This document shows, piece after piece, positions 36,659-48,144 of a DNA stretch of 64,000 nt. Below the pieces are notes generated by a model. It did no database searches, was not told the DNA's origin, and saw only the letters and a list, made by a program, of their open reading frames with translations. This stretch comes from Xestospongia muta (Eukaryota; Porifera; Demospongiae; Haplosclerida; Petrosiidae), in assembly GCA_963693285.1 (NCBI GenBank), contig OY848929.1, forward strand, positions 1,676,501 through 1,740,500, read 5' to 3'. The translations under genes and the position numbers were made by a program. How positions within the stretch are numbered: the first letter of the stretch is position 1; every line of letters begins with the position of its first letter.

Positions 36659-37833
36659 CTTCTGAATGAAAGGGCGTGACCTTAAATGTCTAATTAATAG
36701 GCGTGGATAAATTGGAGTGAGCATGCTCATTAAGCCTACCCGGGAAAAATTTCGCGGAATTTTTGAAGGCTGTTCCACAAGTAAGGATCTTCTCTAAGTT
36801 TACGAATTTCATTTCTGTCATAGATACTAAACAAGTGGTAAACGTAACTTGTGCTGTTCTACTGACATAACTAATTGCTGATTGTAGCTGTTTGCCAGTC
36901 AATGAGTGTTAACATTGCCACAGTACTAGTCACATGGAACATAACTAATGTTGGGCAGGACAGTCTAAAACTGTAAGTCAATTGTTATTTCTATTACTTT
37001 ACAAGGTATGTTTTGGGTATTAGAGATGATACCAGGAGCCCTAGCCTCCTTTGTGAAGCTATGGACTCCTAGTAATACTGATATACCTAGCCAGACCCTC
37101 ATGACTCTTATCACATTAAATGATGAGTGACATGACCTTTCCTCAAGCTACTTTTAGTGTAGAGTAACTGGTGTACATGTTGAGTAGCTGGCCTACAGCA
37201 CTCTGCAGCTGCCCCACTGATGCGTTTGTTGTAGTAGTTATACAATGAATGCAGAATGAGCTGGCAATTACAATTAATTTAAAACCATACACACTTGTGT
37301 CTGGTAATGACTCTGACCAAGAGTAGATAAGAGGGAGGAGAGTGTTGAATGCTGCATAGTACCATAGAAACACTGTGTGTAAAGTGACACAACATACATG
37401 TAATGTAGTTCTGTAAGTTAGTACAGTCCACGACTTTACAGCATTCAACACTCTCCGCCCTCTTATCTACTCTTGGTCATTGTCATTACCAGACACAAGT
37501 GTGTATGGGTTTAAATTTATCACATGTGGTGACCACTATGCAGACTATATATGTAGTTTCCATCAGTTGCAGTGATATAGACATATCTTAATTGACATGC
37601 ATGGTTACTGTTATAAATTGATGTCAAATTTATTGTGGTTGTTGTACCTAACCATTTCTTATTGCTGTCATAAATAACTTAATTGAAAACAATGAACAAA
37701 CACTTTTTATTTTTATATTTAATAAGACAAATAATTGATAAATGAGATCTACAAACAATTCATTTTCTATAGAGGATTAGTTGTATTGTACTGGTAATTC
37801 TAGTGAACAATCAGATAATAAATACTTTATTAC
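36659..37833. other. Intergenic region with one foldback element
   Basis: Between the MAEA start and the stop of the beta-helix protein. Apart from the inverted-repeat element at 37276-37517 I see no gene. Short reading frames here match nothing I know and carry no splice logic. Confidence 0.6.
37276..37517. mobile_element. Foldback element with about 79-bp inverted repeats
   Basis: Left arm 37276-37354 and right arm 37439-37517 are near-perfect reverse complements (contain ACACTTGTGTCTGGTAATGA and AGAGTAGATAAGAGGG), with only a few mismatches, around an 84-bp spacer. The transcript would form a long hairpin. There is no transposase, so this is a non-autonomous MITE-like or foldback element. 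A 102-codon reading frame crossing it is a by-product. Confidence 0.85.
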
Positions 37834-40800
37834 TTAGTTCAGATCAAAGTCAAAAATTAACGATTCTCTTCTCTGAATAATGAGAGCAGGTGAATATGTA
37901 CTATCATTGTCTTTACAAATATTTTGTAATGGCTCATTTTCTTCATCAATAGTGAGTACTCGAACTTTGGTTTTATCACAGATTCCACATTTCTTTGCAA
38001 TTAAGATATACAAGTGTACTGATATTGTAATCACAAACACAAGAAGTGATAAGCTAACAGACACTGCATTTACATAGTATGTAATACCTAGCTCCAAATG
38101 ATTTGATAACACATTAAACAGTGTAATTAAACCCAAATTGAAAAAATGAAAAGATTCCAATTGATTAATCCTTTGGTCTCTGTAGATACCCCTTGATTGA
38201 TAGGCTGTAATTAAAACAATTAAGATTATGATGTAATTATTAACTTGAGGGATAATGCCTGTAGTGTAAGCAAACACAGTAGCTACAATGAGGCGTATTA
38301 CAAGAAGATATCCTGTCCAATACCGATATTTGTCCTTATATGGACCACAATAAGCATCAATTAATGGTTTCAGTTTTACTACAGGATCTATAGAACTTTT
38401 ACAACACTTGCCACTGTAACGTTGTAACCACTGACTAGAGAATACCAGTCCTGTATAAATCAGTCCTATAAATAGAAATATCAATGATACCACAAATAGT
38501 GGAATATGCTTGTCAGACAAATAGTTAATATTGCCATCAACACTCCAAACATTCCACCTTTCTTCTTTACATTTTATTGTGGTTGTCATCAAAGAATTGG
38601 TGATGGTTCTAAGTAATTTGGAATAGGACATAAGAATGAGTGTGGCTAAAACTGGTACTGCATTGTTTCCACAAAGTCTAGATAATCTGCCAGAATAATA
38701 ACAGCCAACTATAATGACTCCAATTAGCAGCCAAATGTAAAGTGGAAATACAAATTGTAGCCATGTTTTCCAATAACCATCGAGTCCATTGAAGAAACAA
38801 AGTTGAATACCGAAATCAAGATTAAGCCATGAAATAAATTGACTCAAAACAGGTATACTCACTCCATTGGAAAACAAAACAGCTTCATTTAACTTAATGA
38901 TGTTAGCATAGAAAAGCAACCCATTAATACTTCCAACAGACACAGTAAGATTACAAGTCAATAAAAAGACTACAAGTCCAATTCCAGCAACAACAAAAAC
39001 AAGAACAAGTGGTATGTACTTGTCTTGACATAAACTACATTGATTAGAACCTAACATAACACTAAGTCCCGATTGACATTGTCCACAAAGAATACCTGAT
39101 CTATTTTGGGTACATTGAAGGTCTGGCTCATTAAGATTAAGGGGAACAGTAGATGTATTACAATAATCAAAGGGACAGTACTTGTTACCCACCGTACAAT
39201 TATACTGATGACTGTAGTATAACCATTTGTTTCCTGATCTTTTGATGGGATAGGGCATACAAGATACATTACACTTTATATCTCCTACAGATTGTATAAT
39301 GTCATTACATTTACAAATTCCAGACACTAACTGAAAACCAAGAGGACAATGTAGAAATGTCACATTAATTGTCAGTGCTCCGTCAGAAAATTTGACCTTT
39401 TTAATATTACTGTTGCTAACTATAATTTGGCCTTTCTTGTGGTCTTCATATTGTGTGATTTGGTAAGTAAACTGTTTACATGACATGTTAGTCTCCTGGT
39501 TGCTGTTGCCGAGTACAACATTAATATTATCACGCTCAGTGACAAGTACTCCAGGGGTGACCCCTCCACACATTCCAACAGTCACAAGTGAAAGAGTCAT
39601 TGCTTGACCAGGATACAGTTTTTTGTCAAGTGATCTTTTTCCACAGTCTACTGTATCATTGTCATTGCAGAGACAGACACCTAAAGGGCTGGTGGTAATA
39701 TACAAGGCTAAAGGTTTTGGAAACTTATTGAAAATAAGATACTTGGTGACATTTGTACAGTTGATTACTGTAGAGAAGTTTGGTGGAAACCAATCACTTG
39801 GATAGCAATGAAAGTACCTACCATTATACACATTATTGCCTGTAATATGAGCCAAATTACCTTCAAAAACTGGTTCTAAAGATTTCACTGAACAAGGCTT
39901 GACAACATAATGACTTCCTATTCCATCAAACAAACTAGCACTAGAATAAAGCGCTCCACCAAATCCTTTAGCTGTATTGTTAATGAAATAAACTCGCGTA
40001 TTGTTTTGACTGGTAATCATAGCTGAGTCATCAATGTACATACCACCACCATTGAATGGAGATATGTTATTGGCTAGTACACTTGACTGATTAGCAAATA
40101 CAATACGGCATCTTTCAATATACACTCCTGTCATTTTGTTATCAGTCACTGTGACATTGGTAAAAGTCACTTGGTCGTTAACACTTGAGCAAGTGATAGA
40201 TAAAGCACCACCATGATGATCATTATATAGTGCATTCTTTGATATTAAAACGTTTTCCAACAAGGCAGTATTTGCAACTATGATATATATTGCAGCACCT
40301 CCAGTAGAATCCATTTGGTTATTGAGAAACATTGAATTGCGAATAGTTAATTTGCTTTTATAATTATACATGATTATATAATTTCCACTTGTCTCTAAGT
40401 TAGTTCTTCTAGTTATATTGACTATACAATCTTCAAGAATTACTTCTTTACCCCAGCTAGTAATACCAAAGGCATAGTTTATGTTTTCAATGAATCTAGT
40501 TTTGATCATGACAACTGATGAATAGGTGTTTAAATATGTACCTCCAAAGTTGTTGTGAAGAAATAAACATTTCTCAAGATGTAAAGAAATATTGCAATAT
40601 TTATAAAAGAAGTTGCAGTTAAAAAAATGCATTCCACTTACTCGTTGAAACAAACCATATGAAATATTTGAATTAGTGAGGCTGTATGATATGATAGTAC
40701 CTGAAGTGTTTTGAGCAACTGCAGCAACATTGACATTATTATGACTAAATGATGAGTAATCAATAGAAACATTAATCCCTTCTTTACTAAATATTATTAA

Positions 40801-41355
40801 ACCGTAATAGCTGCAGTTTTGTATTGACAATTGGTATGTCGTTGCACTTGATAAAGGCGAGAGAGATATACCTGTTTCACATTCACTAATTGTTAGACCT
40901 TCAATATGAACTGTTCTAGTGTTTGAAATATCAAAAGCAGTAGTCTTAATTTGTCTGACACATCTGATAACAACAGTTGATTGCATGATCGACCCATGAA
41001 AGCCTTCCAACCACTGACCTTGTCCTTTTAATGTCACTTTGTCCAATCCCCACATTTTGAAAGTGTAATTAAATAAATGCTCTCCATCTAGAAATATATA
41101 AGTGACGTTTTGTCCAAACTTAAGCTTTGTGCCATTATTAGTGAGGTAATAGGAGAGAGGATGACATTCCTGACCAGTAGGACAGTTGTAGTAACCAGTA
41201 GTTGGTATGACATAGTAGATAGGATCATAGTTAGGCTGAGCACATGATATATGAAGAAGTATCATAATCTAGAAAATATGAAACACAATAGATCTAACTG
41301 TGTTATAAATTAATATGCTTACTTGAATGAGACTTTCAGCAAACATTTTCTTCAT
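37834..41355 (-). CDS. Secreted beta-helix ectodomain plus multi-TM receptor-like protein
   Basis: Two exons: 41355-41323 (MKKMFAESLIQ) and 41268-37834, about 1155 residues. The signal peptide is completed across the intron (IMILLHISCA). Residues about 60-480 are repeated short beta-strand units with many N-glycosylation sequons (NCS, NVS, NVT, NNT), as in right-handed parallel beta-helix ectodomains. A Cys-rich stalk follows (CKCNDIIQSVGDIKC; LQCTQNRSGILCGQCQSG; CSLCQDKY). From about residue 765 there are some eight or nine hydrophobic helices (YIPLVLVFVVAGIGLVVFLL, WLLIGVIIVGCYY, FVVSLIFLFIGLIYTGLVF, SLSLLVFVITISVHLYIL), then an acidic cytoplasmic tail of about 50 residues. This looks like a large adhesion-type surface receptor. 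I cannot name the family; ligand and signalling are unknown. Confidence 0.85.
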
Positions 41356-41848
41356 AATACTCTTGATCTCAGTTCAAAGTCAATGATATTGTTGTGTACA
41401 GATCTTATTGTATGGAAAGTGAAATTTGTAATGTTTAAAACTCAAAGGTGTTCTTTCTTAAAAGGCTAATTAGGAAATAGCAATACCCAAACTTTCTCAG
41501 GTTTCTGTTTGTATTTGTAATTGATTTGGTTATAAGTTTTTGATCAATGATTGGAGTTTCCTGAGGTCTATAAAACACACTCCATAACTTGTCCTTATTT
41601 TTGGACAAATTGCTTTCAACTAGACTATATATGGCTTAGCAACATGTAATAATAGAAATCCTCATTATATATTGTGAGGATTTTTAAACATTTAATTCTC
41701 CAACTCCGCAACCTCCTTTATTTCAATTTGGGAACAATTTATGTAAATAATAGTTGTGTTCTAGCTCAATTGATCTAATGAAAACATAAAACATAGCTAA
41801 TCATCTAAGGGTACAAAAAGTAGTCAAGCTCTTCCTTGGTCTCCATAG
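41356..41848. other. Intergenic spacer
   Basis: AT-rich 5' flank of the beta-helix gene and 3' flank of the GST gene. It includes a short hairpin near 41668-41697 (AATCCTCA/TGAGGATT arms). No gene seen. Confidence 0.6.
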
Positions 41849-42845
41849 CTACATCATAGAGCTACCAGAAAAACCAACGGATCTTGGAGAACTCAAAAAC
41901 GCAGCAATATTTGGTCTAGTATCCATCCTATCTTTAAATGCTCTCAGTTTAGGAATGTCAACAGATTTATAACTGTCAGGAAATTGGTATTCAGTTGCCC
42001 TCATAACATGGAACACAATGATGTCCACATATGTAACCTGTATAACAATAATAATGTTAGATATTCAGTTTAATTTTTACTTCACTTTATTTCCAATGAA
42101 GAAACCATCACCTCCATTGTTATGTTGTAAACAGGCTTCCAAGTGAAGAACAAACCTAGTAGAAATAATAAATAGTAACTAAACAAATTACTAGAGTTAA
42201 TATTAGAGCATCTCAAAGGTCATTACAAACAAGTGTAAAGAGTCTTGCATAAAATATATAAAAATAACCAATATATATAGTTAACATGCATGTATGTGGC
42301 ACACAATATAATTAGGTATCAATGCAATACAGGTTGGAATATAATGAGTTTATGGTACAATGATAATGACATTAAGATATCGTGCTCCTGAGTCATTTCA
42401 ATGACTTAAAGGATTTTGTCAGAACTAAATCTATGGTTTCATAATACGTGTCTAATGAGGTATTAATTACATAATTTCTGTATAGTACATGTTATATGAA
42501 CTCTATAATAACATACTTGGGCAGACGTTTCTCAGCAAATCTGGCAACATATGGCTTGGACTCTTCTTTTTGAGATTCATGGCTAGCAGATCTTTCTATT
42601 GGATGAAAGGAGTTTTGACCTTCTTCAAGATAGTCTGTAGCAGTGAGACAAATCTGTCAATAAAAAGCAATATTAAATCATGATACAATAATGACCAGAA
42701 GTTGGTTATAGTATGATGTTGCCTGACTATTTCTCATTGACCCAGTCTATAGCAAGTTATCTGATATCCTTGTATCTGTGTCCCACATCATGTAGTACAA
42801 TAATTAACCTCGCTGTGCGTGGGCGCATAGCGAGGGTACTGTAGT

Positions 42846-42877
<32 letters not shown>

Positions 42878-44124
42878 CTGCACTGCCTGTTTTTTTTGAA
42901 CTGCTATAACTTGGCAACCGAAGCATTAGCAGCTACTAACGTTTAGCAACGAATAGAAAAACATGTGGACTTTACAACAGTAGTATCAAGAACATCGTCA
43001 AGGAAAACAGAAGCTTAAAACTCGCAAAAGAATTTTCAGGCTGCAGAGGTCAAGTGCCGTTTCTCGAAAAGTAAAAAACTTAACGTGGAGATTTTTTAGT
43101 ATGTTGTAAACAATCTCAGAGGAATACGAATCAGCAAGATAGAAGGCTGTTGGTCGAAGTAATCGTTAGAAAAGTTCTGAAAAATTTTTTTGTGGACTTG
43201 GAGCGAAGTAACGCATTCAGGAAATCTCTCCAAGCACTGAAAAGACTCCTACTAATAGATAATGTATCGATTTATATTTGTACTATGGGACGTTTCCAAA
43301 GAACATTTCATCTTCAAGTTACAATAAATTTTATATATGAAATAATGATACATTTTAAAGGGTCATGTAAAGACTCAGAGAAACTTTTCATCACGAAATT
43401 AGCACTTAATCTTGCTTGGCAATTGAATGATACTATCACTTACTCAGTTACTGATTCACAAACATGGCAAAGCTAGAAATCAAGCAACAATTAATGAGCA
43501 TATACAGAATGACAAAAATTACCATTTTATAACCACACCTTCTGGAATGTTAATAAATTTTTTTGCAATAACAACATCATAGCTGGGCCTAAGCTGGCAT
43601 AGAATTTATAAATAACTTAGAAACTACAGCGAGGTTCGGCACTTTAGTGCCTTTCATTTGTGTAGGAGTAAACAGGAATTTGATGACGTGGCACAATACT
43701 CATTGGGATATAAGAGACACTAACATTTTGCTTTAGACCAGTCTCAAAAGGGGGAATGATTGGGCTACATTATGCCAAGTATTTAGGCTAATAATTAATA
43801 TTATCAAACATAATTACATACTTGCAAAGCACGAGCTTCTTCCTCAGGACCACCTTCAGGATAAAGTCCAAATGTCCTACCTAAATAATTTAAGATAGCT
43901 GGAGTCTGACACAGCACAAAGCCATCTTTATTTTGAATAATAGGTGGGGCAAATACAGGAGGTCCATCATATTTGCCTTGATAGAAGCTCAACACAGCTT
44001 CCACACCTTGCGTTTTTCCCACATCTTCATAAGGTACTCCTGCTTCTTCGAATATGAGACGAACCATGTCTCCTCGACCAGCGAATCCAGGCCAGTAATA
44101 TAGTTTCCATTCTTTGTCAGCCAT
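41849..44124 (-). CDS. Cytosolic glutathione S-transferase
   Basis: Conjugates glutathione to electrophiles. Four exons join in frame: 44124-43822, 42653-42517, 42155-42086, 42037-41849 (stop TAG), 232 residues, the usual cytosolic GST size. The N-terminal thioredoxin-like domain has WKLYYWPGFAGRGDMVRLIF with a tyrosine in the position of the glutathione-activating residue, and LCQTPAILNYLGRTFGLYP as the glutathione-binding SNAIL/TRYL-type segment. The helical C-terminal domain includes GGDGFFIGNKVTYVDIIVFH, the conserved N-capping and hydrophobic-staple region. Features suit the Pi/Sigma-like side of the superfamily; class is not settled. Intron 1 (42654-43821) contains a transposon-like insertion, and a decayed copy of the gene lies just upstream. 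Confidence 0.92.
42806..43637. mobile_element. Non-autonomous element with short terminal inverted repeats
   Basis: An exact 11-bp inverted repeat (AACCTCGCTGT at 42806-42816 and its complement at 43627-43637) brackets about 830 bp in the first GST intron. The left end folds on itself (CCTCGCT...AGCGAGG, 42808-42835) and is followed by a TG microsatellite (42848-42876). Just past the right end is a GGCACT/AGTGCC hairpin. Internal base composition differs from the flanks. A 108-codon frame at 43150-43476 is not a recognisable transposase. Exact element limits and target duplication are uncertain. Confidence 0.5.
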
Positions 44125-44279
44125 TTTGCATCGACTTACTGACTAATTCACTTAGTCAGCCCCTCCTACCATTGCTCTTAGAGCAAAGTGTCAATGACTT
44201 TATTGTCTATGCATAAAGTATTTTATGACTGCTTTAAAAATAATAAAATAAATTTTAAAAATGCAAACCACTGGAATTA

Positions 44280-44765
44280 TTACATCATGGAGCTACCAGA
44301 TAATTCAAAAAACCTTGGAGAATTCAAAAAGGCAGCGATATTTGGTCTAGCAGCCACCTACCTTTGAACGAGGAATGTCAACAGATTTATAACTGTCAGG
44401 AAAATGGGATTCTGTTGCCCTCAAAACTTGGAATACAGCATTGTCTACATATGTAACCACAATAAAGATGCACCAATGGTAATTGTGATTGCTGACAAAC
44501 TTTTGGTTTGTTTCCAAAGAAGAAACCATGTCTTCCATTGTTATACTTTAAACATGTCCCCCAAATGTAGAACAAACCTGAAGAAATCAGTAAATCAAGC
44601 ATGATAACATACTTTGGTAGAGGTTTTTCAACAAATCTATCAATGTAAGGTTTGGACTCCTCCTTTTGTGACTAATACTAGCTAACTGTTTTTCTCTATA
44701 GGATGAAAAGAGTTTTTTGGCTTTCTTCAAGATAATCAAGAACAATAAAACAAATCCATCAATAG
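44280..44765 (-). pseudogene. Decayed partial copy of the GST gene
   Basis: Matches exons 2, 3 and 4 of the GST at 41849-44124, in order and with their splice contexts, but lacks exon 1. The exon-4 equivalent reads VTYVDNAVFQVLRATE and SYKSVDIP, then a deletion and frameshift, resuming with RPNIAAFLNSPRF and GSSMM near 44285. The exon-3 equivalent (about 44520-44580) and exon-2 equivalent (about 44610-44765) are also disrupted. It lies head-to-tail upstream of the intact gene, so it arose by tandem duplication. Confidence 0.85.
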
Positions 44766-45240
44766 GAATGTAATTACATAACATCTAATTACAAAAAAAC
44801 AACAAATAATAATAATAAAAACAATGTTGTGGATTTTTAATAATATTTTTAATAATATTTAGCATATTCTAATTTAGTTATTTAGAAGTTAGCTTAGAAG
44901 GAGAAGGGACAATTAAACTCACTACATTAAATTGAGGATACTTATCTATAGTCTATGCTTCTTTGTAGATATGCACAATTTTAATGTTTAGAATAGGTTA
45001 ATTTGGTTTATAGTTGGGACATGGTCCAGGGCAAATGCTAGTTCATAGTCCAAACCAAACATTAAATATCATATAGTGAGTATTATTGGGATATAGGTGT
45101 AATAGTGTCAAAAAGGTTTTAATATATTAGTAAGACAGAATCAAACATTAATTAACAATGTATAAACATATGTTTTCTGTAATTATGCATGAAATAAAAT
45201 ATGGAATATAATTTACTAGCAGCCAAATTACTATGATAAG
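44766..45240. other. Intergenic AT-rich spacer
   Basis: Between the GST pseudogene and the ABCA stop; no gene, RNA or repeat recognised. Confidence 0.6.
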
Positions 45241-47013
45241 TTATAACATAGATTCGCTAGGACTAAGGTTTTGTTGATGGAGCAACCTGGGAGAATGATT
45301 CTTTTTCAATGAAGGGGAGGAGTCTGAAGAAACGCTTTGCAATTCCAAACTATTTGCATCAATGTCTTTAGTTACTCCAGTATCTTCATTTCGTTGGTTA
45401 ACAAAATACAAAAATACCTACAATATCAATACAAGCAAATATTATGACCACATATATAATATTTATGACTTACATCATCCAGTGTTGTTTGACTTAGAGA
45501 ATAATCGTCAATATCAAGAGAGGCCTTTACTTCTTCCATAGCACTATAAGTCTCATCTAAACTTAAACCAGCTGGTAACTGATATACCAAACTGTTATGA
45601 TGCTCCTCCTAACAACGGGAGCAATACAATAACATATTACTAAAAAATTTACCTTAAGTTGAGCAGTTGGAAATTTTTCTTTAATACTAGTCATTAATGC
45701 AGTTTGTATAGCCTGACCCAGATGTATTTTTAATTTATATTCTTGTCCATATTTGGATTTAAGTTGTTGAGGTGTTCCTATACATCGTAGTGTACCATTA
45801 ACCATTATTCCAACTCGTGAACACAAAGCTTCACATTCAGCCATTCTATGTGTAGTTAGTAACACTGACAAACCAGATTTGATTGATTTCTGAATAATAC
45901 CCCATAAAAATTGGCGAGCACGAGGATCAACTCCTGATGTAGGCTCATCCTATAAGAAATAAGTAATGTCCAATTTATACACCACATGATCTTACCAGTA
46001 ATATAACTGGAGGATTTGCTAGTAAAGCCACAGCTGTAGACAATCTCCTACAATTCCCACCAGAGTAAGCACTAACAGGTTTGTTAGCATGAGATGTCAG
46101 TTCAAGTGTTACTAAAGCCTCATCGACCACCTCTTTTAACTGATGGGAGGGAATGCCTTTTAATTTACTAAATAAGATGAGATGTTCTCGTCCAGATAAT
46201 GCTCCACTTAAAGCATCAAATTGAGGACAATAACCAATACTTTGCCGAGCTAAACTCATCTTTTTTAATATACTACATATTAACATTGAGTGAACAGGTA
46301 TTAATTAATGGGTGTGGCTTACCTGTGACCATTCACAATGGCATTACCCTTAGAGACACTGGTATCTCCAGTTATCATATTAAAAGTACTTGTTTTACCT
46401 GCTCCATTCAATCCCAATAAACCAAAACACTACATGGAAATCAATGACATATTTATGACATCATCACTTTAAACTAATACCTCAGCTTTTTGAAGCCCTA
46501 AACTTAATTGATTCACAGCAACACGTGTTTTAAGATGACTCCGCCCACATCTTATGTCACAACTTTGATATACTTTTGTTAAATTGTCTAACAACAAGGG
46601 ACAGTCATTTAATTCTCCATTTTGAACACGTCTTCTTTCTTGAATGACATCATCATCTTCTAAAGTAGAATCATTTACAGAAAAGTTGGAATTTTTACGA
46701 AATCTATAAAACAACAATATAAATGGACTCGATTGACTCAACCCACCTTGGTTGCCAGTATTCTGTAACTTCCTTAACAACCAATATAATCATTCCTATA
46801 ATCCCATGACAGAACAGTGCTAAGATATAAGGCCAAACGTCTGACATTGTATCCTTAATAGGTTCTAATGTAACAGACTGATAGGCTTGTGCAATAGGAC
46901 GGTCTAATGTAAAATACATAATTCCACGAGCTAATGGATAACTTGGCATAGGAATAGCACAAAGCCGGTAACTGACACCATTCTAATAATAGAGACAATG
47001 TCAATTACATACA

Positions 47014-47047
<34 letters not shown>

Positions 47048-48093
47048 TAATATAACATACATCAACATTGTCTAAAAATTCTACTAGATTATGCAGTGGA
47101 TCAATTAATAAGAGAAGGAGCCCAGAGAAAAAGTTAAGACAAAATAACATGACATAAGCTGTAGTTGGAGATTTAAATAGAAACGAGTAGATATACATCC
47201 ATGGAGTAATAGCAAAACCATAGAACAATAGAAGCAGAAATAGAGGACCCAAAGATTCTATACAAGAGAAGGAGAGATTTAATAGCATTGTTTGAACATG
47301 TTAATACCTGTTTCTGATAAATTAGTATCTCGTGATGCTATATATAAAATCATCAATGCAATAATGAATAAAATATAACCAATAAAGTCCCATGTATAGG
47401 AGGCCAACCAATATACTGTCCTATTTAGACCACATACTAACTGAAGATGATATAATTTAGTAGAGCGTTCTTCAATTAAATAAAGCACAAAGCCTCCAGC
47501 AACAAATCCAAGTGAGAACAATGCAGCTAATGGATTAACAAGAAAACTACCAGCTTCCCTAGAGAAAGAAATAATTTATAGAACTATTTAGTGTAACTTA
47601 CAAAGATTGTTTAAGTTTCTGTAATACAGTTGTAGCAGGTGTAAGAAAAGGATGAGAATAGGTCTGTATACCTGGACAAGAAACAGGTAACTAGAATATT
47701 ACAATATAGCAGATATATTATGTACCATATAAAGTAGATTTGTTAGCCTCTTCCGGTGGTATATTAGCTCTTAATATAGCATTATTAAGTGTGTTTAAAT
47801 ATGTGGGCATGGCATGATATCCCTTGAAACTGTACCATGCCTTAGATCCTTCTTTAACAGCAAAAAATGGCAAAGTATAATTATTGTCACTGTTGTATAA
47901 TTCATCAACTGTTGAGCTAACATCATTGCGCTCATGACCAAAGGACACACCCCCATAACGTTTCTACAATGATCATTAAAAAATGGAGTATGGTTGCTAT
48001 GGTTACCTCTGTAAATTTAGTTTTTGTATACAGTAAATAGCTAGTAAACGTCTCATAATCCAATTCAGTGAGATTCTGTAGACGACTACCAGT
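45241..48093 (-). CDS. ABCA-subfamily transporter, C-terminal half only
   Basis: Twelve exons join in frame: 48093-48007, 47963-47726, 47671-47602, 47558-47308, 47257-47061, 46982-46747, 46703-46481, 46429-46323, 46272-45996, 45949-45653, 45608-45474, 45417-45241 (stop), about 764 residues. The order is the end of the second extracellular domain ([49 protein letters not shown]), the TMD2 helices, then NBD2: Walker [10 protein letters not shown]-loop [10 protein letters not shown], signature YSGGN, Walker [14 protein letters not shown]-loop LLTTHR. All catalytic motifs are intact, so decay is not evident. The first half (TMD1, NBD1) and the first helix of TMD2 are missing: upstream comes an RBR-ligase remnant. 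An in-frame ATG at 48184-48186, inside that remnant, could serve as the start. The substrate is probably a lipid, judging only from the family. Confidence 0.85.
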
Positions 48094-48144
48094 CTAATAA
48101 ATATGATATGTAATAATATATGTAATGATATATATGTTACTTAC

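Noticed and set aside
37143..37451. 102-codon minus-strand frame
   Set aside because: It runs across the foldback element; composition follows the inverted repeat, not a gene.
43150..43476. 108-codon plus-strand frame in the GST intron, as a possible transposase
   Set aside because: No transposase motif, no splice logic, and it lies inside a non-autonomous repeat element.
43630..43665. Possible tRNA B-box (GGTTCGGC)
   Set aside because: No matching A-box or cloverleaf; the sequence belongs to the inverted-repeat end and a short hairpin.
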